DNA of 33,968 bases from Betaproteobacteria bacterium TMED41 (GTDB taxonomy: Bacteria > Pseudomonadota > Gammaproteobacteria > Burkholderiales > Burkholderiaceae_A): positions 32,054-66,021 of the forward strand of contig NHCU01000045.1 of NCBI GenBank assembly GCA_002167365.1, given 5' to 3'. Positions 18,401 to 26,896 of this stretch are shown piece by piece. Each line of letters begins with the position of its first letter. Position 1 is the first letter of the stretch. The notes beneath the pieces are model-generated. The model saw only the letters and a program-made list of their open reading frames with translations, was not told the origin of the DNA and did not search any database. Position numbers and translations under genes: made by a program.

Positions 18401-20926
18401 GTGAGCAGCAATTTTTAAACGTTGAGATTCTCCTCCGGATAGAGTTGTTAATGATTGACCCAGTTTTAAGTAACCAAGCCCAACTAACAATAGAGAAGAA
18501 AGATTTTTGACAACTTTTTTTTCTTTTTCAAAAAAATTGCAAGCCTCAGAAACTGTTAAATTTAGTATGTCTGAAATAGATTTATTGTTAAACTTTATTT
18601 CTAAAATTTCTTTCCTAAATCGCATACCATCACATACCTCACAGCTTAAAAAGACATCGGATAAAAATTGCATTTCAATTCTTTCAAACCCATTTCCCAT
18701 ACATTCCGGGCACCTTCCTTGTCCGGTATTAAAACTAAAATTACTGGGTAAATAATTTCTTTTTTTTGCCTCCTCTGTAGATGCAAAAAGCTTTCTAATT
18801 TCGTCAAACGCGCCAATATACACCACCGGATTGGATCTTGATGTTTTTCCTATAGAGGATTGATCAATATTGATGATTTCTCTAAAAAATTGAAAACCTT
18901 CAATCTTTTCATAATTTTTTGGATCACGGAGCTCTGATCCAATTTTATAGCATAGAGCTGGGTATAATACGTTTTGTATCAACGAGGATTTTCCGCTTCC
19001 TGAGACACCAGTTATGCAACAAATACATTCTAGAGGGATCGTTATATCAATCCGATTGATATTATTAGTCTTTGCACCTGTTATTCGAATGCTCTTATCA
19101 GTAGTTTTATTGTTTGTTGAAATTAAACTTCTTTTCTCTGATATATTTTTTTCATTGCGTATGTATTTTCCAGTCAAGCAATTAGACTTTAAAAGTTCGT
19201 TGTAAGAGCCTTCGAAACATATATTACCGCCCTCAATTCCAGGCCCAGGCCCAAGCTCAATTATATGATCCGCGGCAGCAATAACTTGTGGATCATGTTC
19301 CACAATTAAAAGAGTATTTCCTGCATTTCTTAACCTTAGTATCACACTTATTAAATTTTCTAGATCTCTTGAGTGAAGTCCTATCGAAGGTTCATCTAGT
19401 ACAAAAAGGGTATTAACTAGTGAGGTGCCCAGTGCTGTTGTCAAGTTTATCCTTTGTACCTCTCCTCCTGATAGAGTTCGTGATTGCCTTTCAAGGGTGA
19501 GATATCCCAAGCCAACCTGTTGGCAAAAAGTCAATCTGCTTTGTATTTCCTTTACGACAACTTCTATTGCATCTTGGGTACTTTTATTTTCCTTATTTTG
19601 TTTAGCTTGTATTTTTAATTCTTTTATCCATTCTGTGATTATGTTAATGGGCTGAGATAGCCACTCGTGAATATTTTTATCAAGAATTAACCAGTTCAAG
19701 GATTCTGATTTAAGACGACTTCCCGAGCAAGAATTACATTGAGAGTATGATCTATACCTAGATAGTAAAACTCTGACGTGCATTTTGTATGATTTCGTCT
19801 CCAGTTTTTTAAAAAAACGTGATACACCGTACCATTCTTTTCTCCATTTACCAGTCCATTTGGAGCAGCCATTAAATACCCAATCTTTATCTCTATTGCT
19901 TAGTTTTTTCCATGGTATGTCTATTGGTATTTGATTTTTTATAGCATGTTGAATCAATTCTTTTTGACAATTTAAATAGGATTTGGATTGAAATGGACGA
20001 ATTGCTCCATCAGATAATGATTTACTCTCGTCTGGTATTACAAGATTGGTGTCGACTCCAATTATTCGTCCAAAACCTTTACAGTTCTCACAGGCTCCAA
20101 TCGGTGAATTAAAGGAAAACAGAGCGGGTCGAGGCTTTTTAAAAGTAATGTTGCAAATTGAACAATTAAATAATTGTGAGTAAGAATTAATTTTTTGTTT
20201 CTTTTCAAGATCAAAAATATCACATTGTAAATTTCCAGTTTTATAAGCATTGTCAATAGATTCAATCAATCGTGACTTATCTAATTTTTTGTTTACTGTA
20301 AAACGATCAGTAATTACGGTTGCCCGGTTTTCAACTCTTTCATAAAGTCTTGTATAACCCTGTGCTGACAAAGAGTTTATTAGTTCTTCGTCGGTAATGG
20401 ATTTTGGTACTTTTAAATTAAAGGTTACCGCTATTTTAAGCCCAAAGCATTTCTTTACTAATTCTTTTGCCACTCTAGATGAGGGCATCTCGAGCACTTC
20501 TTTTTTACATTTAGGACAGTGAAGCTTAGAACATTTGGCAAATAGAAGTTTGAAGTGATCTGATAATTCGGTAATGGTGCCTACAGTTGACCGGGAGTTT
20601 TTGATTTGATTAGTTTGTTCTATTGAAACGGCTGGAGGCACACCTAAAATTTTTTCAACATTTGGTTTATCCATTCTATCAATGAATTGTCTAGCATATG
20701 ATGAAAATGTTTCTATGTAACGCCTTTGACCCTCTGCAGTAACAGTATCAAAAACCAAACTACTTTTACCTGATCCAGAGACACCGGTAACAACGATTAT
20801 TTTACCAAGTGGCAGATCTAACGACAAATTTTTTAGGTTGTTCTGTTTGGCTCCAGAAATAAATATAGAATTTAATCGTGATAGATTAGATATATTTTTT
20901 TTTATAATTTTTGAATTACGGTTCAT
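15389..20926 (-). CDS. uvrA: Double-length excinuclease ABC subunit A (two UvrA copies fused)
   Basis: 1845 residues, twice the usual 940, read as one unbroken frame. UvrA recognises bulky DNA lesions in nucleotide excision repair and loads UvrB. Four ABC ATPase cassettes are complete: Walker A GVSGSGKS at about 48, 640, 1003 and 1531; signature LSGGE at about 485, 829, 1380 and 1729; Walker B DEP at about 511, 868, 1406 and 1757. Zinc-finger cysteine pairs CxxC...CxxC occur near 255-282, 739-765, 1236-1263 and 1639-1665. Both copies carry the UvrB-contact and insertion regions. The join is a lysine/asparagine-rich linker at about 952-975. Such dimeric-form UvrA proteins are known from Burkholderiales, so this is a real family rather than an assembly artefact. 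The start overlaps the upstream oxidoreductase stop by 11 bases. Confidence 0.95.
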   Translation of the reverse strand: MNRNSKIIKKNISNLSRLNSIFISGAKQNNLKNLSLDLPLGKIIVVTGVSGSGKSSLVFDTVTAEGQRRYIETFSSYARQFIDRMDKPNVEKILGVPPAVSIEQTNQIKNSRSTVGTITELSDHFKLLFAKCSKLHCPKCKKEVLEMPSSRVAKELVKKCFGLKIAVTFNLKVPKSITDEELINSLSAQGYTRLYERVENRATVITDRFTVNKKLDKSRLIESIDNAYKTGNLQCDIFDLEKKQKINSYSQLFNCSICNITFKKPRPALFSFNSPIGACENCKGFGRIIGVDTNLVIPDESKSLSDGAIRPFQSKSYLNCQKELIQHAIKNQIPIDIPWKKLSNRDKDWVFNGCSKWTGKWRKEWYGVSRFFKKLETKSYKMHVRVLLSRYRSYSQCNSCSGSRLKSESLNWLILDKNIHEWLSQPINIITEWIKELKIQAKQNKENKSTQDAIEVVVKEIQSRLTFCQQVGLGYLTLERQSRTLSGGEVQRINLTTALGTSLVNTLFVLDEPSIGLHSRDLENLISVILRLRNAGNTLLIVEHDPQVIAAADHIIELGPGPGIEGGNICFEGSYNELLKSNCLTGKYIRNEKNISEKRSLISTNNKTTDKSIRITGAKTNNINRIDITIPLECICCITGVSGSGKSSLIQNVLYPALCYKIGSELRDPKNYEKIEGFQFFREIINIDQSSIGKTSRSNPVVYIGAFDEIRKLFASTEEAKKRNYLPSNFSFNTGQGRCPECMGNGFERIEMQFLSDVFLSCEVCDGMRFRKEILEIKFNNKSISDILNLTVSEACNFFEKEKKVVKNLSSLLLVGLGYLKLGQSLTTLSGGESQRLKIAAHLNRAQSSPKKIVVNDKKKNSNLFLFDEPTTGLHLDDIKTLLKAMKTLITDGHSIIVIEHSLEFINYSDWIIDLGPEAGPEGGKIIAQGTPDEVKKNIFSHTGKALAKYFPRKQNKRKNIIKNLSENVNKKNEFIEIINAREHNLKNISVKIPHNQLTVITGVSGSGKSSIAFDILFSEGQRRYLESLNAYARQFVQPGSRPDVDLITGISPTVAIEQRSSRGGNKSTVGTLTEIHHYLRLLYVKNGKQFCPKCNVLISPLSKESILSKIISNFEGLKVFILSPLVIDRKGSYKELALWAAKRNYQKLRVDGKIVLTNSFPKLDRYKEHSIELVFEELIIEKKKELELFKIIEGALILGKGSMGILVNKIKKYTSKKSKQNFNLDLSFFSTINACSKCGSGFSELDPRLFSYNSKKGWCAVCIGSGLNVINDIENTSRAEASEYSIFDTNDTLGTCETCDGGRLNQIAQSVFVNQKSIVDLSNYSIVDLKLWLATYFKSLSKRESLVAKDLISEILSRLNFLEQVGLGYLSLNRSAPTLSGGEAQRIRLASQLGSNLKGVCYILDEPTIGLHPKDNKSLLVILRSLQKKGNTVVVVEHDEDTINMADNIIDIGPNAGLEGGNVIAQGKLADIVSTSNSVTGKYLKNPITLKIRKPKNISESFIKIFGANSNNLKNLDINIPLNRLTVITGVSGSGKSTLARNILIKNIKKLCLSKQKKKSGQFVLTDCTGCNKIENWNTISRVLEVDQSPIGKTSRSTPATYIGLWDKIRNVFSQSSEAKMRGWSNSHFSFNSGEGRCPVCKGNGIQKVEMNFLPNVLIKCEECSGKRFTSETTKILWRNKSISDILEMNIENALEFFASHHSISKSLTLLKELGLGYLTLGQPSSTLSGGEAQRIKLASELAKSNDYTHTLYVLDEPTVGLHMADIEKLIEALNKLVAFGNTVVVVEHQLDIWAASDWIVDLGPSGGKSGGKLMNQAHPDVIRKTKTSTGIELNNFLKANQKK

Positions 20927-21899
20927 TGACTTTAAGTACTATTTTTCCACAGTGATCTGACAATTCCATTTTTTTATGTGCTAATTCGGCATCCTCGAGC
21001 TTGAATATTTCATGGACTTTTGTTTTGATATTTCCAGATTCAATTTCGGGCCAAATATTTTGTTTTAGTACGTTAACAATTCTCTCCTTCTCGGCATTAG
21101 AACGTGATCGTAGGGTAGACCCTGTAATTATCTGTTGTTTTAGCATTATCTGGAAAAGATTTAAATTTGTTTTGCTTCCTTTCAAAAATGCAATTTGCAC
21201 AAGTCTTCCTCTGTGCGACAAACAATTTAAGTTTTTTGAAATATATTCTCCGCCCACCATATCCAAAATAACATTCACACCCAATTTATTTGTACACTCT
21301 AGAATTTTTTCTTCAAAGTCTTCTAATAAATAAACAATAGTTTCTTCAGCGCCTAAGCTCTTACAATAAATAGCTTTTTTTTTGTTTCGCACGGTACAGA
21401 ATATTGAGGATTTTCTCCATCTTGCGAGTTGTATGGCAGCTGTTCCAACGCCGCTACTGCCGCCATGAATTAGAACTCTTTCACCTCTTGAGAGGCGCCC
21501 GTGTTCAAACAAATTAACCCATGCGGTCATGTATGTTTCTGGAAGTGAGGCTGCTTCATAAAAATCTAGCCCTTTGGGAATTGGGAAACAATGACTTGCT
21601 GGCAAAACAACAGAATCTGCATAGGCACCGCCAGGAGTAAGTCCACAAACCTTGTCTCCTTCTTTGAGTGTTTTGACATTTTTTCCAATTTTCTCAATAA
21701 TTCCACTAGCTTCAAGACCGAGCCTGGTTGAGGACCCAACAGGAGGGGGGTATAGTCCCTTTTTTTGGAGTATGTCTGGCCTATTAACCCCAGCAGAAAT
21801 TACTTTCATTCTTACTTCATCGATTTTAGGCTCAGGTATTTGAATGTCAGCAATTTCAAGACTGTTATTTTTTTTTGGGTTTACGATAACGGCTCTCAT
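20916..21899 (-). CDS. NAD(P)H quinone oxidoreductase, zinc-free MDR type (PIG3-like)
   Basis: 327 residues of the medium-chain dehydrogenase/reductase superfamily. The N-terminal GroES-like part has SAGVNRPDILQKKGLYPPP, a hallmark of the PIG3/TP53I3 and zinc-independent quinone reductase group. LGLEASGIIEKIG follows, with no catalytic-zinc cysteine/histidine set. The Rossmann part has VLIHGGSSGVGTAAIQLA (NADPH loop) at about 141-158. It probably reduces quinones or other small carbonyl compounds with NADPH in the cytosol; the natural substrate is not predictable. It sits between glnS (11 bases upstream) and uvrA (overlap 11 bases), so the three are likely one transcription unit. Confidence 0.85.
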   Translation of the reverse strand: MRAVIVNPKKNNSLEIADIQIPEPKIDEVRMKVISAGVNRPDILQKKGLYPPPVGSSTRLGLEASGIIEKIGKNVKTLKEGDKVCGLTPGGAYADSVVLPASHCFPIPKGLDFYEAASLPETYMTAWVNLFEHGRLSRGERVLIHGGSSGVGTAAIQLARWRKSSIFCTVRNKKKAIYCKSLGAEETIVYLLEDFEEKILECTNKLGVNVILDMVGGEYISKNLNCLSHRGRLVQIAFLKGSKTNLNLFQIMLKQQIITGSTLRSRSNAEKERIVNVLKQNIWPEIESGNIKTKVHEIFKLEDAELAHKKMELSDHCGKIVLKVNEP

Positions 21900-21910
21900 T
21901 TATAAAAAAA

Positions 21911-23605
21911 TTATCCTTTTTTCCAATTATCTTTTAAAGAGACAGTTCTATTAAAAACTCTAGTTTGATTTTTTAAAATTTTATCCAAAATAAAATATCC
22001 ATGTCTTTCAAATTGAAACTTTTCACCAACCTTGGCATTTAGAATTGAAACTTCGACAATAGAATTTAATTGAACATGCGATTGCTCGTTAAAAGTTTGA
22101 GGTATGTTTTCTTGCGTAATTAGTTTGTTAACATTTTGCCCAGGTGTGTAGTCTTCAAAAATACTGTCATAAAGGTTTAGCTGGACCGAACATGAGTCTT
22201 TGATGCTTATCCAATGAATGTTGCCCTTAACTTTATACGAGTTTGAACCGGAAGTACCACTTTTTGAATCCTTAAAAATATTGGCTTTGATGGCAACTAT
22301 ATTTCCAGCAGTATTTTTTTCATAACCAGTACACTCAATAACATAGGCATATCTTAAGCGAACTCTACCTCCAGGCTGTAACCTGAAAAACCCAGGGACC
22401 GGATTCTCTTGAAAGTCTTTATGGTCAATATAAAGTTCTTTTCTAAAGTTTATTTCTCTTTGACCAAGTTCTGGTTTTTTAGGGTGATTTGGGGCAAAGC
22501 ATGTTTCAAAATAATCAGGTTCAACATTTTCAATTATAAGTTTTAATGGTTTTAGAACGGCAATTCTTCTAAGGCATTTCAAATTTAAATCTTCTCTCAT
22601 ACATTCTTCTAAAAAAGAGTAATCAATTTTTGCATCAGATTTAGTTACACCTATAGCCTCACAAAAATTTATAAAGCCTGCTGCCGTGTAACCTCTTTTT
22701 TTTGCTCCAGCAATTGTGGGCATTCTTGGATCATCCCATCCATTTACGTATTTATTTGATATCAGTCCCCCTAGTTTTCTTTTTGAAAGAAAAACATTAC
22801 TCACGTTTAGTCTTGAAAATTCATATTGGTTAGGAAGTTTTGAGATGTTAAAGAAACCGCATTCAGCTACTTTTTTAACTACCCAATCGTAAAGTGGACG
22901 GTGATCTTCAAATTCTAATGTACAGATAGAGTGGGTGATATTTTCAATTGCATCAGAGAGTGGATGTGCAAAATCATACATAGGATAAATGCACCATTTT
23001 GATCCTTGACGGTGATGATTAACATGCCTAATGCGGTACAGGACTGGATCCCTCATATTTAAATTTGGAGAATTCATGTCAATTTTGGCCCTTAGTACAT
23101 GATCTCCATCAGAAAATTCTGAGTTTTTCATTTTTTTAAAAAGGTCAATATTTTCTTTAATTGATCTTTCGCGAAAGATAGAGTTAATTCCTCCTTCTTT
23201 AAGTGTTCCTCTGTTTGATTTAATATCCTCAAATGATTGAGAGTCAACATATGCAAAATTATTTTCGATTAATGCCAAAGCAAATTCAAAAAATTTTTCA
23301 AAATAATCACTCGCAAAATAAATATGATCTCCCCAATCAAAACCAAGCCAATGTACGGAATCTTTTATAGACTGGACAAATTCTTCATTTTCTTTTTCTG
23401 GGTTTGTATCGTCAAATCTCAAATGGCATTGACCACCGAACTCCTTTGCTAATCCAAAATTTAAGCATATTGATTTTGCATGTCCAATATGTAAATATCC
23501 ATTCGGTTCTGGAGGGAACCTGGTAATGATATGCTTAACTTTATTTTCTCTTAAATCTTTTTCTATAATTTGGCGTATAAAATTGGTGGGTTGAAATTTT
23601 TCCAG
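21911..23605 (-). CDS. glnS: Glutamine--tRNA ligase, apparently with a CTG start
   Basis: 564 residues from the proposed CTG at 23605-23603, against 554 in E. coli GlnRS. The conserved N-terminus (PTNFIRQII, then RFPPEPNGYLHIGHAKS with HIGH at 39-42) needs a start upstream of codon 10. The only near-standard codon between the preceding in-frame stop and that motif is CTG. It has a strong ribosome site, GGGAGG, five bases before it. Other landmarks are LRFDDTNP, the SKRKL loop (KMSKS equivalent) at about 273-277, the class I core and a C-terminal beta-barrel anticodon domain ending FNRTVSLKDNW. It charges tRNA-Gln directly. A TTG at 23422 would cut off the HIGH motif and is rejected as the start. 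It is divergent from polA. Confidence 0.93.
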   Translation of the reverse strand: MEKFQPTNFIRQIIEKDLRENKVKHIITRFPPEPNGYLHIGHAKSICLNFGLAKEFGGQCHLRFDDTNPEKENEEFVQSIKDSVHWLGFDWGDHIYFASDYFEKFFEFALALIENNFAYVDSQSFEDIKSNRGTLKEGGINSIFRERSIKENIDLFKKMKNSEFSDGDHVLRAKIDMNSPNLNMRDPVLYRIRHVNHHRQGSKWCIYPMYDFAHPLSDAIENITHSICTLEFEDHRPLYDWVVKKVAECGFFNISKLPNQYEFSRLNVSNVFLSKRKLGGLISNKYVNGWDDPRMPTIAGAKKRGYTAAGFINFCEAIGVTKSDAKIDYSFLEECMREDLNLKCLRRIAVLKPLKLIIENVEPDYFETCFAPNHPKKPELGQREINFRKELYIDHKDFQENPVPGFFRLQPGGRVRLRYAYVIECTGYEKNTAGNIVAIKANIFKDSKSGTSGSNSYKVKGNIHWISIKDSCSVQLNLYDSIFEDYTPGQNVNKLITQENIPQTFNEQSHVQLNSIVEVSILNAKVGEKFQFERHGYFILDKILKNQTRVFNRTVSLKDNWKKG

Positions 23606-23625
23606 TTTATCCTCCCTAAAATTTA
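23599..23625 (-). promoter_or_regulatory. Ribosome binding site deciding the glnS start
   Basis: On the minus strand the bases TTTAGGGAGGATAAACTG precede the glnS reading frame. The AGGGAGG core is a near-perfect anti-Shine-Dalgarno match and is spaced five bases from CTG. No ATG, GTG or TTG exists in frame between the upstream TAA and the conserved HIGH region, so this site points to CTG as the initiator. Confidence 0.7.
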
Positions 23626-23668
23626 ATTTTCTTTAAAGCTACTACATTTTGAGTAAAAAATATCATTT

Positions 23669-26452
23669 ATGACTAATTCGTTAAAAAAAAGAATGTTAAT
23701 TGTCGACGCATCAAGTTTTTTGTACAGGGCCTATCACGCACTACCCGATTTAAGAAGTAAGAAGGGTCATCCAACAGGGGCTCTATACGGAATAATCAAT
23801 ATGCTCAAAAAAGTACGTTTGGACTGGCCATCACAAATTGGTGCCTGTGTGTTTGACCCTAAGGGCCCGACATTTAGAGACAAAATCTTTTCTGATTATA
23901 AAGCAACCAGATCATCAATGCCCGAAGATTTGTCATTACAAATTACACCAATTTTTGAGGTTGTAAAGGCGCTTGGCTGGCCTTTTATTCAAGTTAGTGG
24001 ATATGAAGCTGATGATGTTATTGGAACCTTAGTTTGTGAGGCAAGAAAAAAAAATCTTGGCTCAGTTATTATTTCTGGTGATAAAGACTTAACTCAATTA
24101 GTCAATGAAGATGTTATTTTAGTTGATACCATGAGCCGTCATGGAGGAAGTGGAAAAATTTTTGATATCGCATCCGTTGTGGAAAAATTCGGGGTGGCTC
24201 CCGACAAAATAATTGACTATTTAACTTTAGTCGGTGATCAGAGTGACAACATACCCGGAGTAAGAAAAGTTGGTGCTAAAACAGCTGTCAAGTTATTAAA
24301 TGAATATGGTTCGATCAATCAAATTTTCGATTCAGTTCAAAATATCTCGGGTGCAGTAGGAAAAAACCTTCAAGAAGCAAAAGATTGGATTCCTTTAGGA
24401 AAAAAACTAGTGACAATAAAAACTGATTGCCCTGATTTGGATGATTTTATTCAGGATATGGAGAATAAATTAAAGTGGTTGCCTACAGATGTTAAAAAAA
24501 TTAGTGATATAAAAGTCAAGTATGACTTAGGAAGAATTTTTAAAGATTTTCTAGAACCCGATGGAAGCTCTGTTGATAGACATGACTCCATCATTGGTCA
24601 TGCGAATTACAAAAAAGAGATTACTGAAAATTTTAAAAAAAATATCAAGCTTAATTACCGAACAATATACAGTCTTGAAGAGCTTGACGAGTTGATCAAA
24701 GTTATTGACGAGAAACCTATTGTTGCTTTTGACACAGAAACTACCTCTTTAAATGTTCGTGAAGCGGCTTTAGTTGGAATTTCTCTCTCTTGGGACCTTG
24801 GTTGTGCCGCTTATATACCCATTGGTCATGTTCATGATTTAGAAAGAAAACAATTAGAGCTTGAGCCAGTCCTCAAGGCTTTGAAACCTTGGTTTGCAGA
24901 CAAAAAAAATACCAAGCTAGCTCATAATCTAAAATATGATCAGCACATTTTAGAAAATCATGGGATTTTGTTAAATGGGAATTTGCACGATACACTTCTG
25001 CAATCCTATGTTTTAGAGGCTCATAGGAGGCATGATTTAGAATCTTTGGCGCTCAGATTTCTAAACAGAAAGGGCTTGTCTTATGATGAGCTAACTGGGA
25101 CGGGGAAAAAACGAATTGGCTTTGAACAAGTTCCGATTGAGCTTGCAAGCAAGTATTCATGCGAAGATTCAGATTTTACTCTTGATCTTCATAATAAACT
25201 TTACCCGGCTCTGTTAAAAGATGATGCTCTTTTAAAAGTCTATCGTGAAATTGAACTACCTTCTCTTGAAGTTTTAAAAATCATGGAGTCGGATGGTATT
25301 TACATAGATAAATTATTACTTGCAAAACAGACGAAAGAGCTGGCAAACAAAATATTTCATCTTGAAAATCAAGCTCACGGACTTGCAGGCAGATCTTTCA
25401 ACCTTGGTTCACCAAAACAAATAGGTGAATTTTTATTTGGAGATTTAGATTACAAGCCGATAAAAAAAACTGCAAGCGGTGCTGCCTCAACAGATGAGAG
25501 TGTGCTGGAGCGGTTAGCTGAAAATTATCCCTTACCAAAAGTGCTACTGGAGTGGAGGACCTTGTCAAAGTTAAAATCTACTTACACTGATAAGCTACCA
25601 AAAATGATAGATCCAAGTTCTTTACGAGTGCATACTACATTTTCACAAGCAACTGCTGTTACCGGCAGGTTGTCATCGAGCGATCCAAATTTGCAAAATA
25701 TTCCAGTAAAAACTGAAGAGGGCAGGAAAATTAGAGCAGCTTTTATAGCAGGTAAAAGCACAAGAATAGTTTCTGCTGATTATTCTCAAATTGAATTAAG
25801 AATAATGGCTCATTTGTCAGACGATAAAAGTCTAATAACTGCTTTTGAAAATAGCCAGGATGTTCATAGTGCCACTGCGGCAGAAATTTTTGGCGTTTCC
25901 AATGAGAAAGTCACACCAGATCAGAGAAGGACGGCGAAGGTGATAAATTTTGGTCTCATTTATGGGATGAGTCCTTTTGGCCTATCAAAAAATTTAGGTA
26001 TTACTATAGATGCGGCAAAGTCATATATTGACAAATATTTCACGCGTTATCCAATGGTTGCGAGATTTATGGAAAACACTAAAGATTTGGCCAAAAAAAA
26101 TGGTTATGTTCAGACTGTTTTTGGAAGGAAGTTATGGTTGCCAGAAATAAATTCTCCTAATGGTCCCAGAAGACAAGCGTCTGAGCGGGCTGCAATTAAT
26201 GCTCCTATGCAAGGTACAGCTGCTGATTTAATAAAGATGGCTATGATAAACATGCACGGCGCCATTTTGGAAAATAGATTCCAGTCAAAAATGGTTTTGC
26301 AGGTTCATGATGAATTGGTTTTTGAAACGCCTAATAATGAGCTGGAGGACTTTTGTAACTGTGTAAAGGTAGTAATGTGCTCCGTAGCAAAATTAAAGGT
26401 CCCGCTTTTGGTAGATGTTGGGAATGGACAAAATTGGGAACAGGCTCATTGA
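23669..26452 (+). CDS. polA: DNA polymerase I
   Basis: 927 residues, one short of E. coli Pol I, with all three activities apparently intact. The 5' nuclease domain (1 to about 290) has VDASSFLYRAYHALP, GYEADDVIGTL and GDQSDNIPG. The 3'-5' exonuclease has FDTETTSLN at about 353 (Exo I), LAHNLKYDQHIL (Exo II) and YSCEDSDFT (Exo III), so proofreading residues are kept. The polymerase domain has TGRLSSSDPNLQNIP, SADYSQIELR at about 701 (motif A), RRTAKVINFGLIYGMS (motif B) and QVHDELVFE at about 877 (motif C). It fills gaps after excision repair and removes Okazaki primers, which goes well with the neighbouring uvrA. ATG start at 23669, divergent from glnS. Confidence 0.98.
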   Translation: MTNSLKKRMLIVDASSFLYRAYHALPDLRSKKGHPTGALYGIINMLKKVRLDWPSQIGACVFDPKGPTFRDKIFSDYKATRSSMPEDLSLQITPIFEVVKALGWPFIQVSGYEADDVIGTLVCEARKKNLGSVIISGDKDLTQLVNEDVILVDTMSRHGGSGKIFDIASVVEKFGVAPDKIIDYLTLVGDQSDNIPGVRKVGAKTAVKLLNEYGSINQIFDSVQNISGAVGKNLQEAKDWIPLGKKLVTIKTDCPDLDDFIQDMENKLKWLPTDVKKISDIKVKYDLGRIFKDFLEPDGSSVDRHDSIIGHANYKKEITENFKKNIKLNYRTIYSLEELDELIKVIDEKPIVAFDTETTSLNVREAALVGISLSWDLGCAAYIPIGHVHDLERKQLELEPVLKALKPWFADKKNTKLAHNLKYDQHILENHGILLNGNLHDTLLQSYVLEAHRRHDLESLALRFLNRKGLSYDELTGTGKKRIGFEQVPIELASKYSCEDSDFTLDLHNKLYPALLKDDALLKVYREIELPSLEVLKIMESDGIYIDKLLLAKQTKELANKIFHLENQAHGLAGRSFNLGSPKQIGEFLFGDLDYKPIKKTASGAASTDESVLERLAENYPLPKVLLEWRTLSKLKSTYTDKLPKMIDPSSLRVHTTFSQATAVTGRLSSSDPNLQNIPVKTEEGRKIRAAFIAGKSTRIVSADYSQIELRIMAHLSDDKSLITAFENSQDVHSATAAEIFGVSNEKVTPDQRRTAKVINFGLIYGMSPFGLSKNLGITIDAAKSYIDKYFTRYPMVARFMENTKDLAKKNGYVQTVFGRKLWLPEINSPNGPRRQASERAAINAPMQGTAADLIKMAMINMHGAILENRFQSKMVLQVHDELVFETPNNELEDFCNCVKVVMCSVAKLKVPLLVDVGNGQNWEQAH

Positions 26453-26475
26453 GAAACCAGACAATTTATTGATAA

Positions 26476-26592
26476 TTAAGAATTTATTTCGTTAGTAAAT
26501 GAAACTTGCCCTGCAAAAGTTTCTTTTATATCAACTGAAAATAAAATTATAAATATAACAAAATATGCTGCCGCGTACTGTTTGATTTTCAT
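26476..26592 (-). CDS. Unrecognised 38-residue exported or membrane micropeptide
   Basis: A 39-codon frame on the minus strand (ATG 26592, TAA 26476-26478). AAGGTG, a plausible ribosome site, lies seven bases before the ATG. The first 27 residues look like a Sec signal peptide: a basic start (MKIKQY), a hydrophobic core (AAAYFVIFIILFSV), and an Ala-containing site before Gly at TFA-GQV. Cleavage would leave only about eleven residues (GQVSFTNEINS); uncleaved, it would be a single-pass membrane peptide. It begins 14 bases after the stop of the 86-residue gene on the same strand and so probably shares its Fur-controlled message. I do not recognise it, and such a short frame could be chance, but signal-like composition, ribosome site and position argue for a gene. 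Confidence 0.5.
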   Translation of the reverse strand: MKIKQYAAAYFVIFIILFSVDIKETFAGQVSFTNEINS

Positions 26593-26606
26593 TTGTGAGC
26601 ACCTTA

Positions 26607-26867
26607 TTAATGGATTTCGTTTTGTGTTCCAGGATTATTAGAAAATAAATTACAAGAATCAACATATAGTTGACTGCAAACATAAGTTAATAGTTGATGG
26701 TTTTCACATTCTGGGTGTGCAATTATTGCCTTCATAATTCCCGGCAGTAATTCAATATCTTCGGATTCAGTGTTATTTTGACTGATTTGATACAAAGTTT
26801 TTAAAGCAGAGGCAATCAATGCTTCAAATGTAGGCAAACTCGAGTCTAAATCTACTTTTACTGTCAT
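26607..26867 (-). CDS. Unrecognised 86-residue protein, divergent from the TonB receptor
   Basis: 86 residues, ATG at 26867 with AAAGGG six bases upstream as ribosome site. It is mostly amphipathic helix by eye (LPTFEALIASALKTLYQI, then LPGIMKAIIAHPEC), acidic overall, with cysteines in HPEC, YVCSQ and DSCNLF and histidines in the middle and at the C-terminus. No signal peptide or membrane segment. It is transcribed away from the FecA-like receptor, and its promoter region is covered by Fur-box-like sequence, so I infer expression under iron limitation. Codon use looks like the neighbours. No function is assigned. Possibilities are a small iron-stress adaptor or a regulator of uptake; neither can be tested from the sequence. 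Confidence 0.65.
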   Translation of the reverse strand: MTVKVDLDSSLPTFEALIASALKTLYQISQNNTESEDIELLPGIMKAIIAHPECENHQLLTYVCSQLYVDSCNLFSNNPGTQNEIH

Positions 26868-26896
26868 TAAATACCCTTTATTTTTGAAAATTTTTC

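Noticed and set aside
15389..20926. uvrA duplication as a recent DNA repeat or assembly duplication
   Set aside because: The halves are too diverged, and the fused form matches a known family architecture.
21911..23422. A shorter glnS starting at TTG 23422
   Set aside because: It would remove the HIGH motif and first 61 residues, which are perfectly conserved in frame upstream.
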